Shown: positions 53,118 to 63,188, counted from the stretch's first letter. The stretch is DNA of 64,000 nucleotides from Marinifilum sp. D714 (GCF_030851345.1 NZ_JALPNU010000002.1:124001-188000); one strand, 5' to 3'. A program made the numbers and translations. The notes: generated from the letters alone by a model not told the origin.

Positions 53118-53951
53118 ATGAAGTACAATTTACTTGCCTTGATATTGGCATTTGTGATAAGCTCATGTTCGAGCGATGGAGAGAAAGACTACAGAGAAGA
53201 AAACGATGCGGAGATTGCCGCTTATCTAATTGAAAACAATTTGAATGCAACGCGATCTGAATCGGGTTTGTATTACGTAATTGAGGATGAGGGTGCAGGT
53301 AGAAACATTAGCATGATTTCGGATGTAACGCTAACTTACAAAGGTTACACTACAAACGGAGAAGTGTTTGATACAACTGGCGATAATTTGGCTTCGTTCA
53401 ATCTGCAAAATGTAATTAGAGGATTTGCTGAAGGCTTGTCTTATATTAACGAAGGAGGTAAAGCTACCTTATTGATTCCTGCACATTTGGGTTATGGCAG
53501 TAAGGATCATGGTAACATATCGGCAGGATCGGTTCTTATTTTCGAAGTAGAGGTGTACTCACCTGAGATGATTGCTGAGAAAAACGATACTGACATTCAG
53601 GCTTACATCGAAAATAAAGGCTTGGATGCTACAAAAACAGAATCGGGCCTATACTATACCATGGACGTGGTTGGAACAGGAGCGCAGCCAACTGAAGAAT
53701 CGAAAGTGAAAGTTGTGTACAAAGGCAGCTTTTTAAATGGAACAAAATTCGATGAAAGTAGTTCGGTAGGTGTTGATATTGATTTAAGCCAGGTAATTGA
53801 AGGATGGAAAGAAGGAATTCCGTTATTTAAAGAAGGTGGAAAGGGGAAGTTGATTATTCCAGCACACTTGGGATATGGCAGTTACAATTACAGCGGTATG
53901 CCTGGGGGTTCGGTTTTGGTTTTCGAGATTGAGCTATTAAAAGTAAATTAA
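53118..53951 (+). CDS. FKBP-type peptidyl-prolyl isomerase with two domains, lipoprotein
   Basis: The 277-residue protein has a lipobox (FVISSCSSD, Cys17) and two FKBP domains. The first (about 65-155) has DVTLTYKGYTTNGEVFDTT and LIPAHLGYGSKDHGN, the second (about 180-277) has KVKVVYKGSFLNGTKFDES and LIIPAHLGYGSYNYSG. Each domain is preceded by a conserved short segment (Y-x-EN...L-x-ATR/KTESGLYY), a duplication. It isomerises prolyl bonds in the periplasm or outer membrane. Confidence 0.95.
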   Translation: MKYNLLALILAFVISSCSSDGEKDYREENDAEIAAYLIENNLNATRSESGLYYVIEDEGAGRNISMISDVTLTYKGYTTNGEVFDTTGDNLASFNLQNVIRGFAEGLSYINEGGKATLLIPAHLGYGSKDHGNISAGSVLIFEVEVYSPEMIAEKNDTDIQAYIENKGLDATKTESGLYYTMDVVGTGAQPTEESKVKVVYKGSFLNGTKFDESSSVGVDIDLSQVIEGWKEGIPLFKEGGKGKLIIPAHLGYGSYNYSGMPGGSVLVFEIELLKVN

Positions 53952-53979
53952 GCTTAAGTGCTTTAAGAGAATATAAAGA

Positions 53980-54020
53980 AAGAGGCTGTTCCTTTTAGGA
54001 GACAGCCTCTTTTGTTTTTT
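53980..54020. terminator. Intrinsic terminator, convergent
   Basis: AGAGGCTGTTCC pairs with GGAGACAGCCTCT around a TTTTA loop, followed by TTTTGTTTTTT on the plus strand. It lies between the FKBP gene and the convergent CcsBA gene. Confidence 0.85.
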
Positions 54021-57000
54021 AAGCCTCTTCGGTTTCAGGCTCGTGATTGTATTTTTTGTAATTAAAGTATGCTATTAAACTAAGAGCAAATAGAATTGCT
54101 ACTGAGTAATATACCCAAACTGGTATTGGTACAGGATCACCTTTTGCATAGGAATGAAGTCCGGCAAGGTAATAGTTTACTCCAAAGTAAGTCATCAAGA
54201 TTGATGAGTAGGACCATATCGATACCAAATTGAAAGTATAAATTGACTTTAATCCAGGAATGAAACGCATGTGCAATACAAAGCTATAAACCAAGATACT
54301 AACCAGTGCCCAGGTTTCTTTTGGATCCCATCCCCAGTAGCGTCCCCATGATTCGTTGGCCCAAACTCCGCCAAGGAAAGTACCAACGGTAAGGAAATAC
54401 AAACCAATGGTCATGGTCATTTCGCTAATGCGACTCAAATCAACAACATTTTCAGCAATAACATCTTTGTTTTTGTTGTTCTGAAGAATATACAGCGTCA
54501 GGTTGATCATTCCCAATATTGCACCTAAGGCCAAAAATGCATAACTCGAAGTAATAACAGCAACATGAATGGTCAACCAGTAAGATTTCAACACAGGAAC
54601 CAGGTTGGTTACTTCAGGATTCATCCAGCTAAGGTGCGCTACAAATAAGAACAGGCCAGCCAATACTGCAGTTGCGGCCAAAGCCAATTTCGATTTTTTT
54701 GCAAATATAAATCCGGCCAACAAACATCCCCAGGCAATAAAGGTCATGGTTTCAAAACCATTACTCCAAGGAGCACGTCCGGCAACGTACCAACGAGCTG
54801 CCAATCCGGTTGTGTGCAGAAGAAATCCAATTCCTAAAATTACCATAGCTATTCCTACTACCCATTTTATTGGAAAATTAGGACGTAGGATATGCGTTAC
54901 CAGAAAAATAATCAAGAAGAACCCAATTGTTAAATAGTAAGGGAACAAGCGCTTAAAAATATTAAGGTTGTTGTATAGGATTTCTACCTTTTGTTTTGAT
55001 TCCGATGGCATCACTTCACTTCCAAATTTCTTCTGAAATTTTTTAATACCATCAATATAAGTGTCTGCGGCTTTTGTATTTCCAGAGTTTAAAGCCTGAC
55101 TCATCAATACAACCGACTTTTTAATGAACAAGGAGTCATCGGTAGCTGCAGTTACCTTTGATGTTGGGTTATACCATGAACCCATTTTATCGTTGGGATT
55201 AGGAAAGATTTTCAAGAACTCACCAGTGAATACCATGTAGGAAATGTTTATGCGTTCGTCAACTGCCATAATCTCTTTGTCGTAAGAAGAACGATGAGCA
55301 GGTTTTTTAGAGTAAGCATCCTGAACCTTTTTACTTAGCTTGTACTGGCCCATTTCATTTACGAAATCTTTAAAAGCGCCGTATTTACCTTTAATGCCAA
55401 GTTCATTTGCCAATTCCGAATTGCCAACTTTAATCATGTTAACAGTTTGCCACTCTTGTGGATTAACAATCATACTCAGGAAGATCTGCTCGGCAGGATA
55501 ACCTTTGAACTTTCCTTTTTTGGTTACTTTTCGAACCACTTCACTGGCAAGAGTGTTTACAGGTTCAAACCTTCCACCATTATCCTGAATTATGACTTCG
55601 CCAAAACTTTTTGCTTGCTCTATTGGTACAACTTTTAAGTCTTGAGCATTTGCGCTAAAGCTATTTCCAACTAAAACAAAAGCCAAAATGGCAATAAGCT
55701 TCATCTTTCTCGATTGGCGACCTAAAATTTTGAATCTACTATGAGGATTAATCAAGGACCAGGCCATTCCTACCATTAATAGGAAATATCCAAAATAAGT
55801 AATTGTCATTCCCCATCGATCATGATTTACAGAAAGTATGGTTCCGAGCTCATCGGTATCATAAGAGGCCTGGAAGAATCTGTAGCCTTCGTAATTTAGT
55901 ATGTTGTTCATATAAATTCGGTAATCTTTTTTAATGCCTTTGGTTTCATCAACAAGAGTTACTTCGCTAGCAAAAGAAGAAGGACTGTTAGAACCTGGGT
56001 ATCTTTCCAGTTGAAAATCGTTAAGCTTTAAAGAGAATGGTAGTTCCAGTATTTTTGAGCCATAGGCAATGGAGATATTCACATCGCCAACCGAGGTCAA
56101 TTCTGCTTTGCCTAAATAATCTTTTTTACCTTTTACAATTAGTTCCTTCTGATAATCTCCATTTTTAACATCGAATACCATGAGAGTAGGAGCATTCTTG
56201 TCCTGACCTTGAACGTACTTAAATTTGGCAGCAGGATAGAAGTTTTTAATTACAAGTTTTGTACCGCCAACGTCATATAATTTTCTTGGTGAAACAACGT
56301 GCCATTGTTTAGCAGCCATCGGAGTGGCATCGCCACCCATCATGCTTAACTCCTGCATTGGCATCGGGCTCATCATTCTTAAACTATCTGTGTAATTAAA
56401 AACAATAGCATTAGGATGAGGATTGCTTCCAAAAGCTAACAAGTTGCTATCAACCATTTTTTGTGAGTTGTACTCCAAAGTAAAGTTTTGCATTCCACTC
56501 ATTCCGGAACTACCTACAGCAACCATTTCCATCACTGGGGCACCGCTCATATCTTGAACTAGAGTAGTTTGAGCATTAGGAATAAATGTTTTTAATTTAA
56601 TATCAACTCTACTGCCATCAACGGAAATTCTCTCATTAAAGTCATCTGATTTAACGGAAGAAAGATTGAACTTCTCACTTACCTCAGATGTTTTGCCATT
56701 CTTTTCCAATTTTACATCAATGTATGAATCCATTGTGGTAATTTGGTTGGTAGCGTGTCCTTCTCGAATGTGCATGTTTCCTTCGAATCCTACGTAGCGA
56801 GTAAATGCAGAACCTACAATTATTACAATGAAAGAAGCATGGAAAATAAAAATAGACCATTTCTCGCGCTTGTATAACTTATATCTAAGAATATTGGCTA
56901 TCAAGTTAAGCGTAAGTAACAAAAGTAAAAGCTCGAACCAGAGAGCATCATAAACCATTGCTCGAGCTGCCGGAGTTCCAAAATCATTTTCTATGAACGT

Positions 57001-57093
57001 TGCTGTTCCAATCGAAAATGCAAACAGGATAATGAGTACGCCCATCATCTGCATAGAGAATAGAAAATTCAAAAGTTTCTTCATCTGATTCAA
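54019..57093 (-). CDS. Fused System II cytochrome c synthase (CcsB-CcsA)
   Basis: The 1024-residue protein joins a ResB/CcsB part (about 1-445, four membrane helices with a large periplasmic region) to a CcsA part (about 690-1015) with the heme-handling WGRYWGWDPKETWALVS (tryptophan-rich WWD motif). A linker of about 220 residues lies between. Such fusions export heme and join it to CxxCH of apocytochrome c in the periplasm. It faces away from the nrf genes, with a 489-bp gap. In Wolinella, NrfI is a fused CcsBA for NrfA, so this could be the dedicated one; the split pair at 61 kb is the alternative. Confidence 0.92.
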   Translation of the reverse strand: MNQMKKLLNFLFSMQMMGVLIILFAFSIGTATFIENDFGTPAARAMVYDALWFELLLLLLTLNLIANILRYKLYKREKWSIFIFHASFIVIIVGSAFTRYVGFEGNMHIREGHATNQITTMDSYIDVKLEKNGKTSEVSEKFNLSSVKSDDFNERISVDGSRVDIKLKTFIPNAQTTLVQDMSGAPVMEMVAVGSSGMSGMQNFTLEYNSQKMVDSNLLAFGSNPHPNAIVFNYTDSLRMMSPMPMQELSMMGGDATPMAAKQWHVVSPRKLYDVGGTKLVIKNFYPAAKFKYVQGQDKNAPTLMVFDVKNGDYQKELIVKGKKDYLGKAELTSVGDVNISIAYGSKILELPFSLKLNDFQLERYPGSNSPSSFASEVTLVDETKGIKKDYRIYMNNILNYEGYRFFQASYDTDELGTILSVNHDRWGMTITYFGYFLLMVGMAWSLINPHSRFKILGRQSRKMKLIAILAFVLVGNSFSANAQDLKVVPIEQAKSFGEVIIQDNGGRFEPVNTLASEVVRKVTKKGKFKGYPAEQIFLSMIVNPQEWQTVNMIKVGNSELANELGIKGKYGAFKDFVNEMGQYKLSKKVQDAYSKKPAHRSSYDKEIMAVDERINISYMVFTGEFLKIFPNPNDKMGSWYNPTSKVTAATDDSLFIKKSVVLMSQALNSGNTKAADTYIDGIKKFQKKFGSEVMPSESKQKVEILYNNLNIFKRLFPYYLTIGFFLIIFLVTHILRPNFPIKWVVGIAMVILGIGFLLHTTGLAARWYVAGRAPWSNGFETMTFIAWGCLLAGFIFAKKSKLALAATAVLAGLFLFVAHLSWMNPEVTNLVPVLKSYWLTIHVAVITSSYAFLALGAILGMINLTLYILQNNKNKDVIAENVVDLSRISEMTMTIGLYFLTVGTFLGGVWANESWGRYWGWDPKETWALVSILVYSFVLHMRFIPGLKSIYTFNLVSIWSYSSILMTYFGVNYYLAGLHSYAKGDPVPIPVWVYYSVAILFALSLIAYFNYKKYNHEPETEEA

Positions 57094-57582
57094 TATAGTT
57101 TTAAAAAGTACGCTAGTACTACTGGTTAGTTTAGAATGTTAGTGTAAATAAATTGGATTTCAAGATACGCTTTTCTTTATAAATTAAAAATCGACGCATA
57201 TCGGTCGATACGATGAAAAATCTATGTTTTTATGTCAATGAAAATGCGTAACTTATTGCTTTCTAGATGATAATCGAAGAGGATGGGATTGTGTCATAAG
57301 TTATATGATCTTTTTTGCGTTTAAAATTAAAAATGAGGAGTTCTGATTCTATTCTTATTAAGATTAAAAATAAATTAAGATGCGAAAGTGTTTTGTTTCT
57401 TTTAGTCAAAATCATCTGAGAGTCAAGAATGAAAATAGGATAAAAAGGTATTAAAATTTAAATATAATAAATTTAAATAATCCATTTATCTTGAAATGAT
57501 TTAATAATTCAATTAGTATTGTAACATATTATATAATTACTGAATTGAATTAGAGATTTTTAATTTAAAATCTAACCAAACT
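57094..57582. other. 489-bp divergent regulatory region between ccsBA and the nrf porin gene
   Basis: Near the right end TTG (57491-57493) and TAGTATTG (57514-57521) are 20 bp apart, a likely promoter of the porin-nrfHA operon, leaving a leader of about 55 nt. TCATAAGTTATATGA (57294-57308) has perfect TCATA/TATGA arms, a possible CRP/FNR-type site. The rest is AT-rich and shows nothing else I can support. Confidence 0.35.
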
Positions 57583-58842
57583 ATGAAAAAACTATTTCGC
57601 CTATTGCTAGTCCTTTTTCTAGGACTGGTGCCATCATTAGTAATGGCTCAGCTTACCTTTACCGGAGAAATCAGACCACGTACAGAGTATCGTCATGGTT
57701 TAAAATCACTTTTTAACTCTTCTGATGATGCTGCTTTTGCAACATCGCAACGTACACGTTTAAATTTAGGATATGCAGAAGAAACATTCCGTGTTGGATT
57801 GTCGGTTCAGGATATCCGCACATGGGGGGATGTTGCTCAATTAAACTTGTCTGATAAGAATCAATTAATGCTTCATGAAGCATGGGGAGAAATTATTTTT
57901 AATGAAAACTTCTCTTTAAAGGTTGGTCGTCAGGAATTGGTATATGATGACTCACGAATTTTGGGTAATGTAGGTTGGGCTCAACAAGCCAGAAGTCATG
58001 ACCTGGCATTGCTTAAGTTCAAAACCGATGAAAATGGTAAATTTCATGTTGGTTTTGCGGTAAACAATGATGCAGAATTCCTTGCAAGACAACTGTATAC
58101 AACCAATTACAAAAGCATGCAGTTTGCATGGTACAACAGAAAATCGGAACAATTTGATTTTAGCTTGTTGTTTATGAATGTTGGACTGGAAAGAGATGCT
58201 GATCCTTCAGGAGCCGTAGATAGGGATACAAGATATAGCCAAACTTTTGGTACCCATATGAACTATCGTCCTGGAAAAATTTCTTTCACAGGTTCGTTAT
58301 ATGCTCAAACAGGTAAAGATGCCGGGGATAATGATTTAAGCGCATACATGTTCAATTTAGGTATGAAATTCCCTGTTGCAGATAATTGGAAAGGTAATGT
58401 AGGTATCGAAATGTTATCAGGAACCGATGATACAGAATTGGAAGATAACAACTCATTTACTCCACTTTTTGGTACAAACCATAAATTTAATGGTCATATG
58501 GATTACTTCTATGTTGGTAATCATGTTGGTGATGTTGGTTTAACTGATATTTATGGTGGATTAAATCATTCAAAGGGCCAGTGGTCATTTGCAACTGCAA
58601 TTCATTTGTTTTCAACTGCTGCTGATCTTTATTCAGGTACAGAAAAACAAGATAAATATTTAGGAACTGAGGTTGATTTATCTGTAGGATATAATTACTC
58701 AAAGAGCGTTTTGATTAAAGCTGGTTACTCGCACATGTTTGCAACGGATTCGATGGAAGCATTAAAAGGGGGTGACAAAGATGAAACTCAAAACTGGGCT
58801 TGGGTAATGCTTGTATTTAAACCAAATTTCTTGAAAAAATAA
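57583..58842 (+). CDS. Alginate-export-like outer-membrane porin, first gene of the nrf operon
   Basis: The 419-residue protein has a signal peptide (about 1-22) and a beta-barrel pattern (LTFTGEIRPRTEYRHGL, FATSQRTRLNLGYAEETF, LHEAWGEIIFNENFSLKVGRQELVYDD). It is of the alginate-export (Alginate_exp) type, which forms outer-membrane channels. It is 24-30 bp before nrfH, so co-transcription is likely. It could let nitrite or ammonium cross the outer membrane; that is inference from position. Confidence 0.8.
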   Translation: MKKLFRLLLVLFLGLVPSLVMAQLTFTGEIRPRTEYRHGLKSLFNSSDDAAFATSQRTRLNLGYAEETFRVGLSVQDIRTWGDVAQLNLSDKNQLMLHEAWGEIIFNENFSLKVGRQELVYDDSRILGNVGWAQQARSHDLALLKFKTDENGKFHVGFAVNNDAEFLARQLYTTNYKSMQFAWYNRKSEQFDFSLLFMNVGLERDADPSGAVDRDTRYSQTFGTHMNYRPGKISFTGSLYAQTGKDAGDNDLSAYMFNLGMKFPVADNWKGNVGIEMLSGTDDTELEDNNSFTPLFGTNHKFNGHMDYFYVGNHVGDVGLTDIYGGLNHSKGQWSFATAIHLFSTAADLYSGTEKQDKYLGTEVDLSVGYNYSKSVLIKAGYSHMFATDSMEALKGGDKDETQNWAWVMLVFKPNFLKK

Positions 58843-58872
58843 GGCAAACTCAATACATCTAAACTTTTGCTA

Positions 58873-59472
58873 ATGGTAAGATTATTTAAATTTTTAACAC
58901 CACCTCCAAAATGGAAACTTCCGGTTTATGTAATACTGGGGATATTCTTTGGCTTAGGGTGCTATGTGCTTTATCTTTCTAAAGCAGCATCTTATCTGTC
59001 CGATGCTCCCGAGACTTGCGTAAACTGTCATGTTATGGCTCCACAATATGCTACATGGAACCACAGCTCGCACCGAGAAGTTGCCACGTGTAACGATTGC
59101 CATGTTCCTCACAATAATGTCTTTAATAAGTACTATTTTAAAGCCAAGGACGGATTGCGTCATGCAAGTATGTTCGCATTGAGAATGGAACCAGAGGTAA
59201 TTTTTATACTTGATGAGGGGAAGGAAGTAGTTCATAACAACTGCATCCGTTGTCATAGTCAACAGCTGACTGATCCGAAACTGGCAGCTCAAGTGCCAAA
59301 CCATGCCCACAATACTCAAGATAGGGTTTGTTGGGAATGTCACCGGGAAGTACCACATGGAAGAGTGAATAGCTTATCTAGTGTTCCACATGCCAGGGTG
59401 CCACTTCCTGAAAGTCCAGTGCCAGACTGGTTAAAAGAATATATGAAAGAAACTGAATTAGAAAACGAATAA
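58873..59472 (+). CDS. nrfH: NrfH, membrane-anchored tetraheme cytochrome c quinol dehydrogenase
   Basis: I take the ATG at 58873 (MVRLFKFLTPPPKWK, 199 residues); an in-frame TTG six bases upstream is less likely. It has one N-terminal helix (about 17-37) and four CxxCH hemes: CVNCHVM (C49, C52), CNDCH (C73, C76), CIRCH and CWECH. The CxxCHxM of heme 1 matches the Met-ligated heme of Desulfovibrio NrfH. It takes electrons from menaquinol to NrfA. It lies 18 bp before nrfA. Confidence 0.97.
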   Translation: MVRLFKFLTPPPKWKLPVYVILGIFFGLGCYVLYLSKAASYLSDAPETCVNCHVMAPQYATWNHSSHREVATCNDCHVPHNNVFNKYYFKAKDGLRHASMFALRMEPEVIFILDEGKEVVHNNCIRCHSQQLTDPKLAAQVPNHAHNTQDRVCWECHREVPHGRVNSLSSVPHARVPLPESPVPDWLKEYMKETELENE

Positions 59473-59490
59473 AACTTAAACTAATATACT

Positions 59491-61008
59491 ATGAAACCAA
59501 TACAAGAATCTGTAGGCAAAAAACCAATGTTGGGATGGTTGATCTTCCTGGTCACTTTGGTTGTTGTATTCCTACTTGGATTGTTAGCTTCATCTATCAT
59601 GGAAAGAAGGGCAGAATCTGTTTATGCCTATACTCCACAAGTGGAGCACGGACAGTGGGAACCAAGAAATGAAGTTTGGGGCGAAAATTTCCCAAGACAA
59701 TTCCAATCGTACTACAAAACTGCTGATACCATTTTCCGAAGCAAGTATAACGGCGGTGCAATGATTGATATGCTTGAGGTTGACCCTCGATTGGTTGTAC
59801 TTTGGGCTGGTTATGGATTTGCAAAAGACTATAATCAAGGTCGTGGGCATTACTATGCTGTAGAAGATATCCGCAATACATTGCGTACAGGTGGACCAAA
59901 GAACGAAAAGGATGGTCCAATGCCTAACACTTGTTGGACTTGTAAATCTCCAGATGTTCCTCGATTGATGAATGAGGTTGGAGTTGCAGAATTTTACAAA
60001 GGAAAATGGGCAGGCAAGGGGCACGAAGTAGTTAATCCTATTGGTTGTGCTGACTGTCATGATGCAGAAACTATGAATTTGCGTATTTCCCGTCCGGCTT
60101 TGATTGAAGCTTTCGAAAGAATGGGGAAAGATATCAATAAAGCATCTCATCAGGAAATGCGTTCATTGGTATGTGCTCAATGTCATGTGGAGTACTATTT
60201 CAACAAAAAGCGTCCTGGTGCAGAAGGCGTTCCTTACTTAACTTTCCCATGGGATAAAGGTATGGATGTTGAGGCTATGGAAGAATATTACGATGAAATT
60301 GAATTTAAAGACTGGACTCATGCATTAAGTAAGGCACCTATGTTGAAGGCGCAGCATCCAGGTTACGAGGTATACTTAAAAGGTATTCATGCTGATCGTG
60401 GTGTTTCTTGTGCTGATTGTCATATGCCTTACAAATCAGAAGGTGGACAGAAATTTACAGATCACCATATTCAATCTCCTCTGAATAACGTTGCTAACTC
60501 GTGTCAGGTTTGTCACCGTCAGGAGACTGATAAGTTGATTAAGAATGTATATACTCGTCAGGATCAGATAATCGAAAACCGTGATAAACTTGAAGAATTG
60601 TTAGTACGTGCTCATGTCGAAGCTAAAAAAGCTTGGGATCTTGGTGCTACTGAAGAAGAAATGAAACCAGTATTGAAGATGATTCGTCACGCACAATGGC
60701 GTTGGGATTATGCAGCTGCTTCTCACGGAGGATCATTCCACGCTCCAACTGAAATAGGTCGTGTTATTACAACTGGAGTAGAGCGTGCACAAGAAGCTCG
60801 TATTGCTTTGGTTCGAATTTTCCACAAATATGGATTTGAAGGTGAAGTTCCTTATCCAGATATCGCGACTAAGGCTAAAGCTCAGGAGTTTATCGGCCTT
60901 CCAGTTGAGAAGTTGAAGAAAGAAAAAGAAGAGTTTAAGAATGGATTCATGAAGGAATGGGATAAGAAAGCAAAAAAACGTGAAGCTACTTACCAAGTAA
61001 AAATGTAA
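59491..61008 (+). CDS. nrfA: NrfA, pentaheme nitrite reductase (ammonia-forming)
   Basis: The 505-residue protein has an N-terminal membrane or signal helix (about 15-36) and five heme motifs: catalytic CWTCK (C148, C151, K152) and four CxxCH (CADCH, CAQCH, CADCH, CQVCH). The Lys-ligated heme and the DHHIQSPL segment are diagnostic. It reduces nitrite to ammonium with six electrons at the periplasmic face, using NrfH. The CxxCK needs a dedicated heme lyase in some species (NrfEFG or NrfI), and CcsBA-type genes lie on both sides. Confidence 0.98.
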   Translation: MKPIQESVGKKPMLGWLIFLVTLVVVFLLGLLASSIMERRAESVYAYTPQVEHGQWEPRNEVWGENFPRQFQSYYKTADTIFRSKYNGGAMIDMLEVDPRLVVLWAGYGFAKDYNQGRGHYYAVEDIRNTLRTGGPKNEKDGPMPNTCWTCKSPDVPRLMNEVGVAEFYKGKWAGKGHEVVNPIGCADCHDAETMNLRISRPALIEAFERMGKDINKASHQEMRSLVCAQCHVEYYFNKKRPGAEGVPYLTFPWDKGMDVEAMEEYYDEIEFKDWTHALSKAPMLKAQHPGYEVYLKGIHADRGVSCADCHMPYKSEGGQKFTDHHIQSPLNNVANSCQVCHRQETDKLIKNVYTRQDQIIENRDKLEELLVRAHVEAKKAWDLGATEEEMKPVLKMIRHAQWRWDYAAASHGGSFHAPTEIGRVITTGVERAQEARIALVRIFHKYGFEGEVPYPDIATKAKAQEFIGLPVEKLKKEKEEFKNGFMKEWDKKAKKREATYQVKM

Positions 61009-61037
61009 TTGCATACCGTTCAAATATAAGGTTCAAG

Positions 61038-61067
61038 TGCCGTCCATTTTTTGGACGGCATTTTTAT
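61038..61067 (+). terminator. Intrinsic terminator of the nrf operon
   Basis: TGCCGTCCA pairs with TGGACGGCA around TTTTT, then a T run follows. Confidence 0.9.
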
Positions 61068-61118
61068 AAGATTCAAAAAATGTTACGATCTTAACGAATC
61101 TTGTTTAAAAATTGAGAT

Positions 61119-62360
61119 ATGAGTAAACCCACTAAACCATTATGGCAAACCCCTTGGGGATATGCCGAAAGCTTTGTAATTGCATTCGGATTACTATTAA
61201 TTGGATTTCTATTGGAATTTACAATTCAATCCAATTCAGGAGTATCTATCAAGTATCCAATGAATTTAATTTTAGGAGCAATCTTTATAACGTTTATATT
61301 GGTGTTTTATCGATTGATTCGCAAATCAAATCTGTACCATTTTTTATCGGGAGTTCCTGCCTCGGTGGGTGCAATTGCTGTTTTAACTCTTTTGGTTATA
61401 ATTATGGGTATTACTCCTCAGGTTTCGATGCAAGAAGAGAATCTGATTACACGCTTGAGTTTAAATCAGCTTACCACCTCTTGGCCGTTTCTGTTCATCA
61501 ACCTATACCTGTTGGTTGTTTTGGCATTGGTAATTGTACGTAAGAGTTTTCCTTTTAGATTAAAGAACTGGGGCTTTGTATGCAGCCATTTGGGTTTATG
61601 GATAACCATTTTTGCAGCTGGATTAGGTTCAGGCGATCTAATGCGATTAAAAATGGATTTGTATACAAATAAAACAGAATGGAAGGCTTACGATAATAAT
61701 GGGAACTATTACGAATTGCCGCTTGCCATTAAATTGAACGATTTCTTGATTGAAGAGTTTAATCCGAAGCTGGCAGTGGTTGAAAATGAATCGGGGAAAC
61801 TTTATGAAGCAACAAAACCTTCAATGATTATGATTGAAGATGAGTTGGAGTGTACGCTTCATGATTGGAATATTAAAATTGATGATTTTCTTGTGTCATC
61901 AGGAAGGGTAGGTGAGAAGTATCATCAGATGTATGATTTTGGAGCAGCTCCGGCAGCTAAAGTTAGTGTGGCTGTAAATTCATCAGATACACTTTCTGGC
62001 TGGATTTCTTGTGGAAGTTTTAACCGTCCTCATGAGTCGCTAAAACTTGACGATAATTACTCGTTGTTGATGACAGTACCGGAACCTAAAAAGTTCTCTT
62101 CTAAAGTCACCATTTTTACTCCTGATGGACAAAAGGAAGAGCAGGTTCTTGAAGTGAATAAACCACAAAGCGTAAACGGATGGAAAATATACCAGCTGAG
62201 TTACGATGAAAAAATGGGAAAATACTCTAATCTAAGTGTAGTAGAAGTAGTAAAAGATCCTTGGCAAGTTTATGTATATATCGGCATTTTCATGATGATG
62301 ATCGGAGCCATTTACATGTTTTGGAGAGGAAATAAAGTAACGATTAGCAGTGAGCAGTAA
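61119..62360 (+). CDS. ResB/CcsB-like cytochrome c assembly protein
   Basis: The 413-residue protein has about five membrane helices (four in the first 190 residues, one near the C-terminus, about 385-405) and a periplasmic domain, matching the ResB-like part of System II. It shows FVCSHLGLWITIFAAGLGSGD and the later YFELP-type segments (GNYYELPLAIKLNDFLIEEF). It works with the CcsA protein encoded 42 bp downstream. Gene order after nrfA with a terminator between suggests a related but separate transcript. Confidence 0.85.
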   Translation: MSKPTKPLWQTPWGYAESFVIAFGLLLIGFLLEFTIQSNSGVSIKYPMNLILGAIFITFILVFYRLIRKSNLYHFLSGVPASVGAIAVLTLLVIIMGITPQVSMQEENLITRLSLNQLTTSWPFLFINLYLLVVLALVIVRKSFPFRLKNWGFVCSHLGLWITIFAAGLGSGDLMRLKMDLYTNKTEWKAYDNNGNYYELPLAIKLNDFLIEEFNPKLAVVENESGKLYEATKPSMIMIEDELECTLHDWNIKIDDFLVSSGRVGEKYHQMYDFGAAPAAKVSVAVNSSDTLSGWISCGSFNRPHESLKLDDNYSLLMTVPEPKKFSSKVTIFTPDGQKEEQVLEVNKPQSVNGWKIYQLSYDEKMGKYSNLSVVEVVKDPWQVYVYIGIFMMMIGAIYMFWRGNKVTISSEQ

Positions 62361-62402
62361 TATTGCTGATAACTGTTTACTGATAACTGTAAACTGAATA
62401 AG

Positions 62403-63188
62403 ATGATTTGGAACTATTTTTTAATGGCAGCGGGTGTGAGTTCTGCAAGTTGGATTTTATCGGCATTAATTCCTAAAAAAGATTTTATCAGGAATTTATT
62501 GGTGCTAATAGGTATTCTTAGCATGGCTGTTTATATTGGATTTTTATGGAATAGTCTTGAACGTCCTCCTTTAAGAACTCTTGGAGAAACAAGGTTGTGG
62601 TATTCATTGTTTATATCAATTATTGGATTGATTACCTACTATCGTTGGAGATATCTTTGGATGCTTTACTATTGCCTGTTTATGTCGCTCTTGTTTTTGT
62701 TTATCAATTACATGCATCCCGAGAATTTTTCAAAAACCTTGATGCCAGCCTTGCAGAGTCCTTGGTTTGTTCCGCATGTAGTTGTGTACATCATTTCCTA
62801 TGCATTTTTGGCAGCTTCTTCTCTTGTAGCCATTTATGGTTTGTATCAAGTAAAAAGAGAACGGTTCGACGAAAAATATATGCTTGTAGCAGATAATTTG
62901 GTTTATCTTGGCTTCGCATTCTTAACCTTTGGACTACTTTTTGGCGCTTTATGGGCCAAAGAGGCCTGGGGGCATTATTGGACCTGGGATCCGAAAGAAA
63001 CCTGGGCATTCATCACCTGGATGGGATATTTGGTATACATCCATCGCCGATATCAGAAACCAAGAAAGTATGTTTCGGCTTTATGGATTTTAGCGTTGGC
63101 ATTTGTAATTCTTTTGGTGTGTTGGTTCGGAGTAAACTACTTGCCATCAGCTCAATTTAGCGTACATACCTATAGCATGCAACCTTAA
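62403..63188 (+). CDS. ccsA: CcsA-like cytochrome c assembly protein
   Basis: The 261-residue protein has about eight membrane helices and the heme-handling motif WGHYWTWDPKETWAFITWMG with conserved His residues nearby (VPHVVVYIISYAFLA, FSVHTYSMQP). It exports or handles heme for attachment to apocytochromes c with ResB. It is separate here, unlike in the fused 54-57 kb gene, so the genome carries at least two System II sets. Confidence 0.92.
   Translation: MIWNYFLMAAGVSSASWILSALIPKKDFIRNLLVLIGILSMAVYIGFLWNSLERPPLRTLGETRLWYSLFISIIGLITYYRWRYLWMLYYCLFMSLLFLFINYMHPENFSKTLMPALQSPWFVPHVVVYIISYAFLAASSLVAIYGLYQVKRERFDEKYMLVADNLVYLGFAFLTFGLLFGALWAKEAWGHYWTWDPKETWAFITWMGYLVYIHRRYQKPRKYVSALWILALAFVILLVCWFGVNYLPSAQFSVHTYSMQP

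Noticed and set aside
58867-58872. TTG start for nrfH
   Set aside because: The ATG six bases later is the normal start and gives the usual N-terminus.
61142-61543. Plus-strand ORF of 133 codons inside the ResB-like gene
   Set aside because: It lies in another frame of the ResB-like gene, which has good family features and membrane helices.
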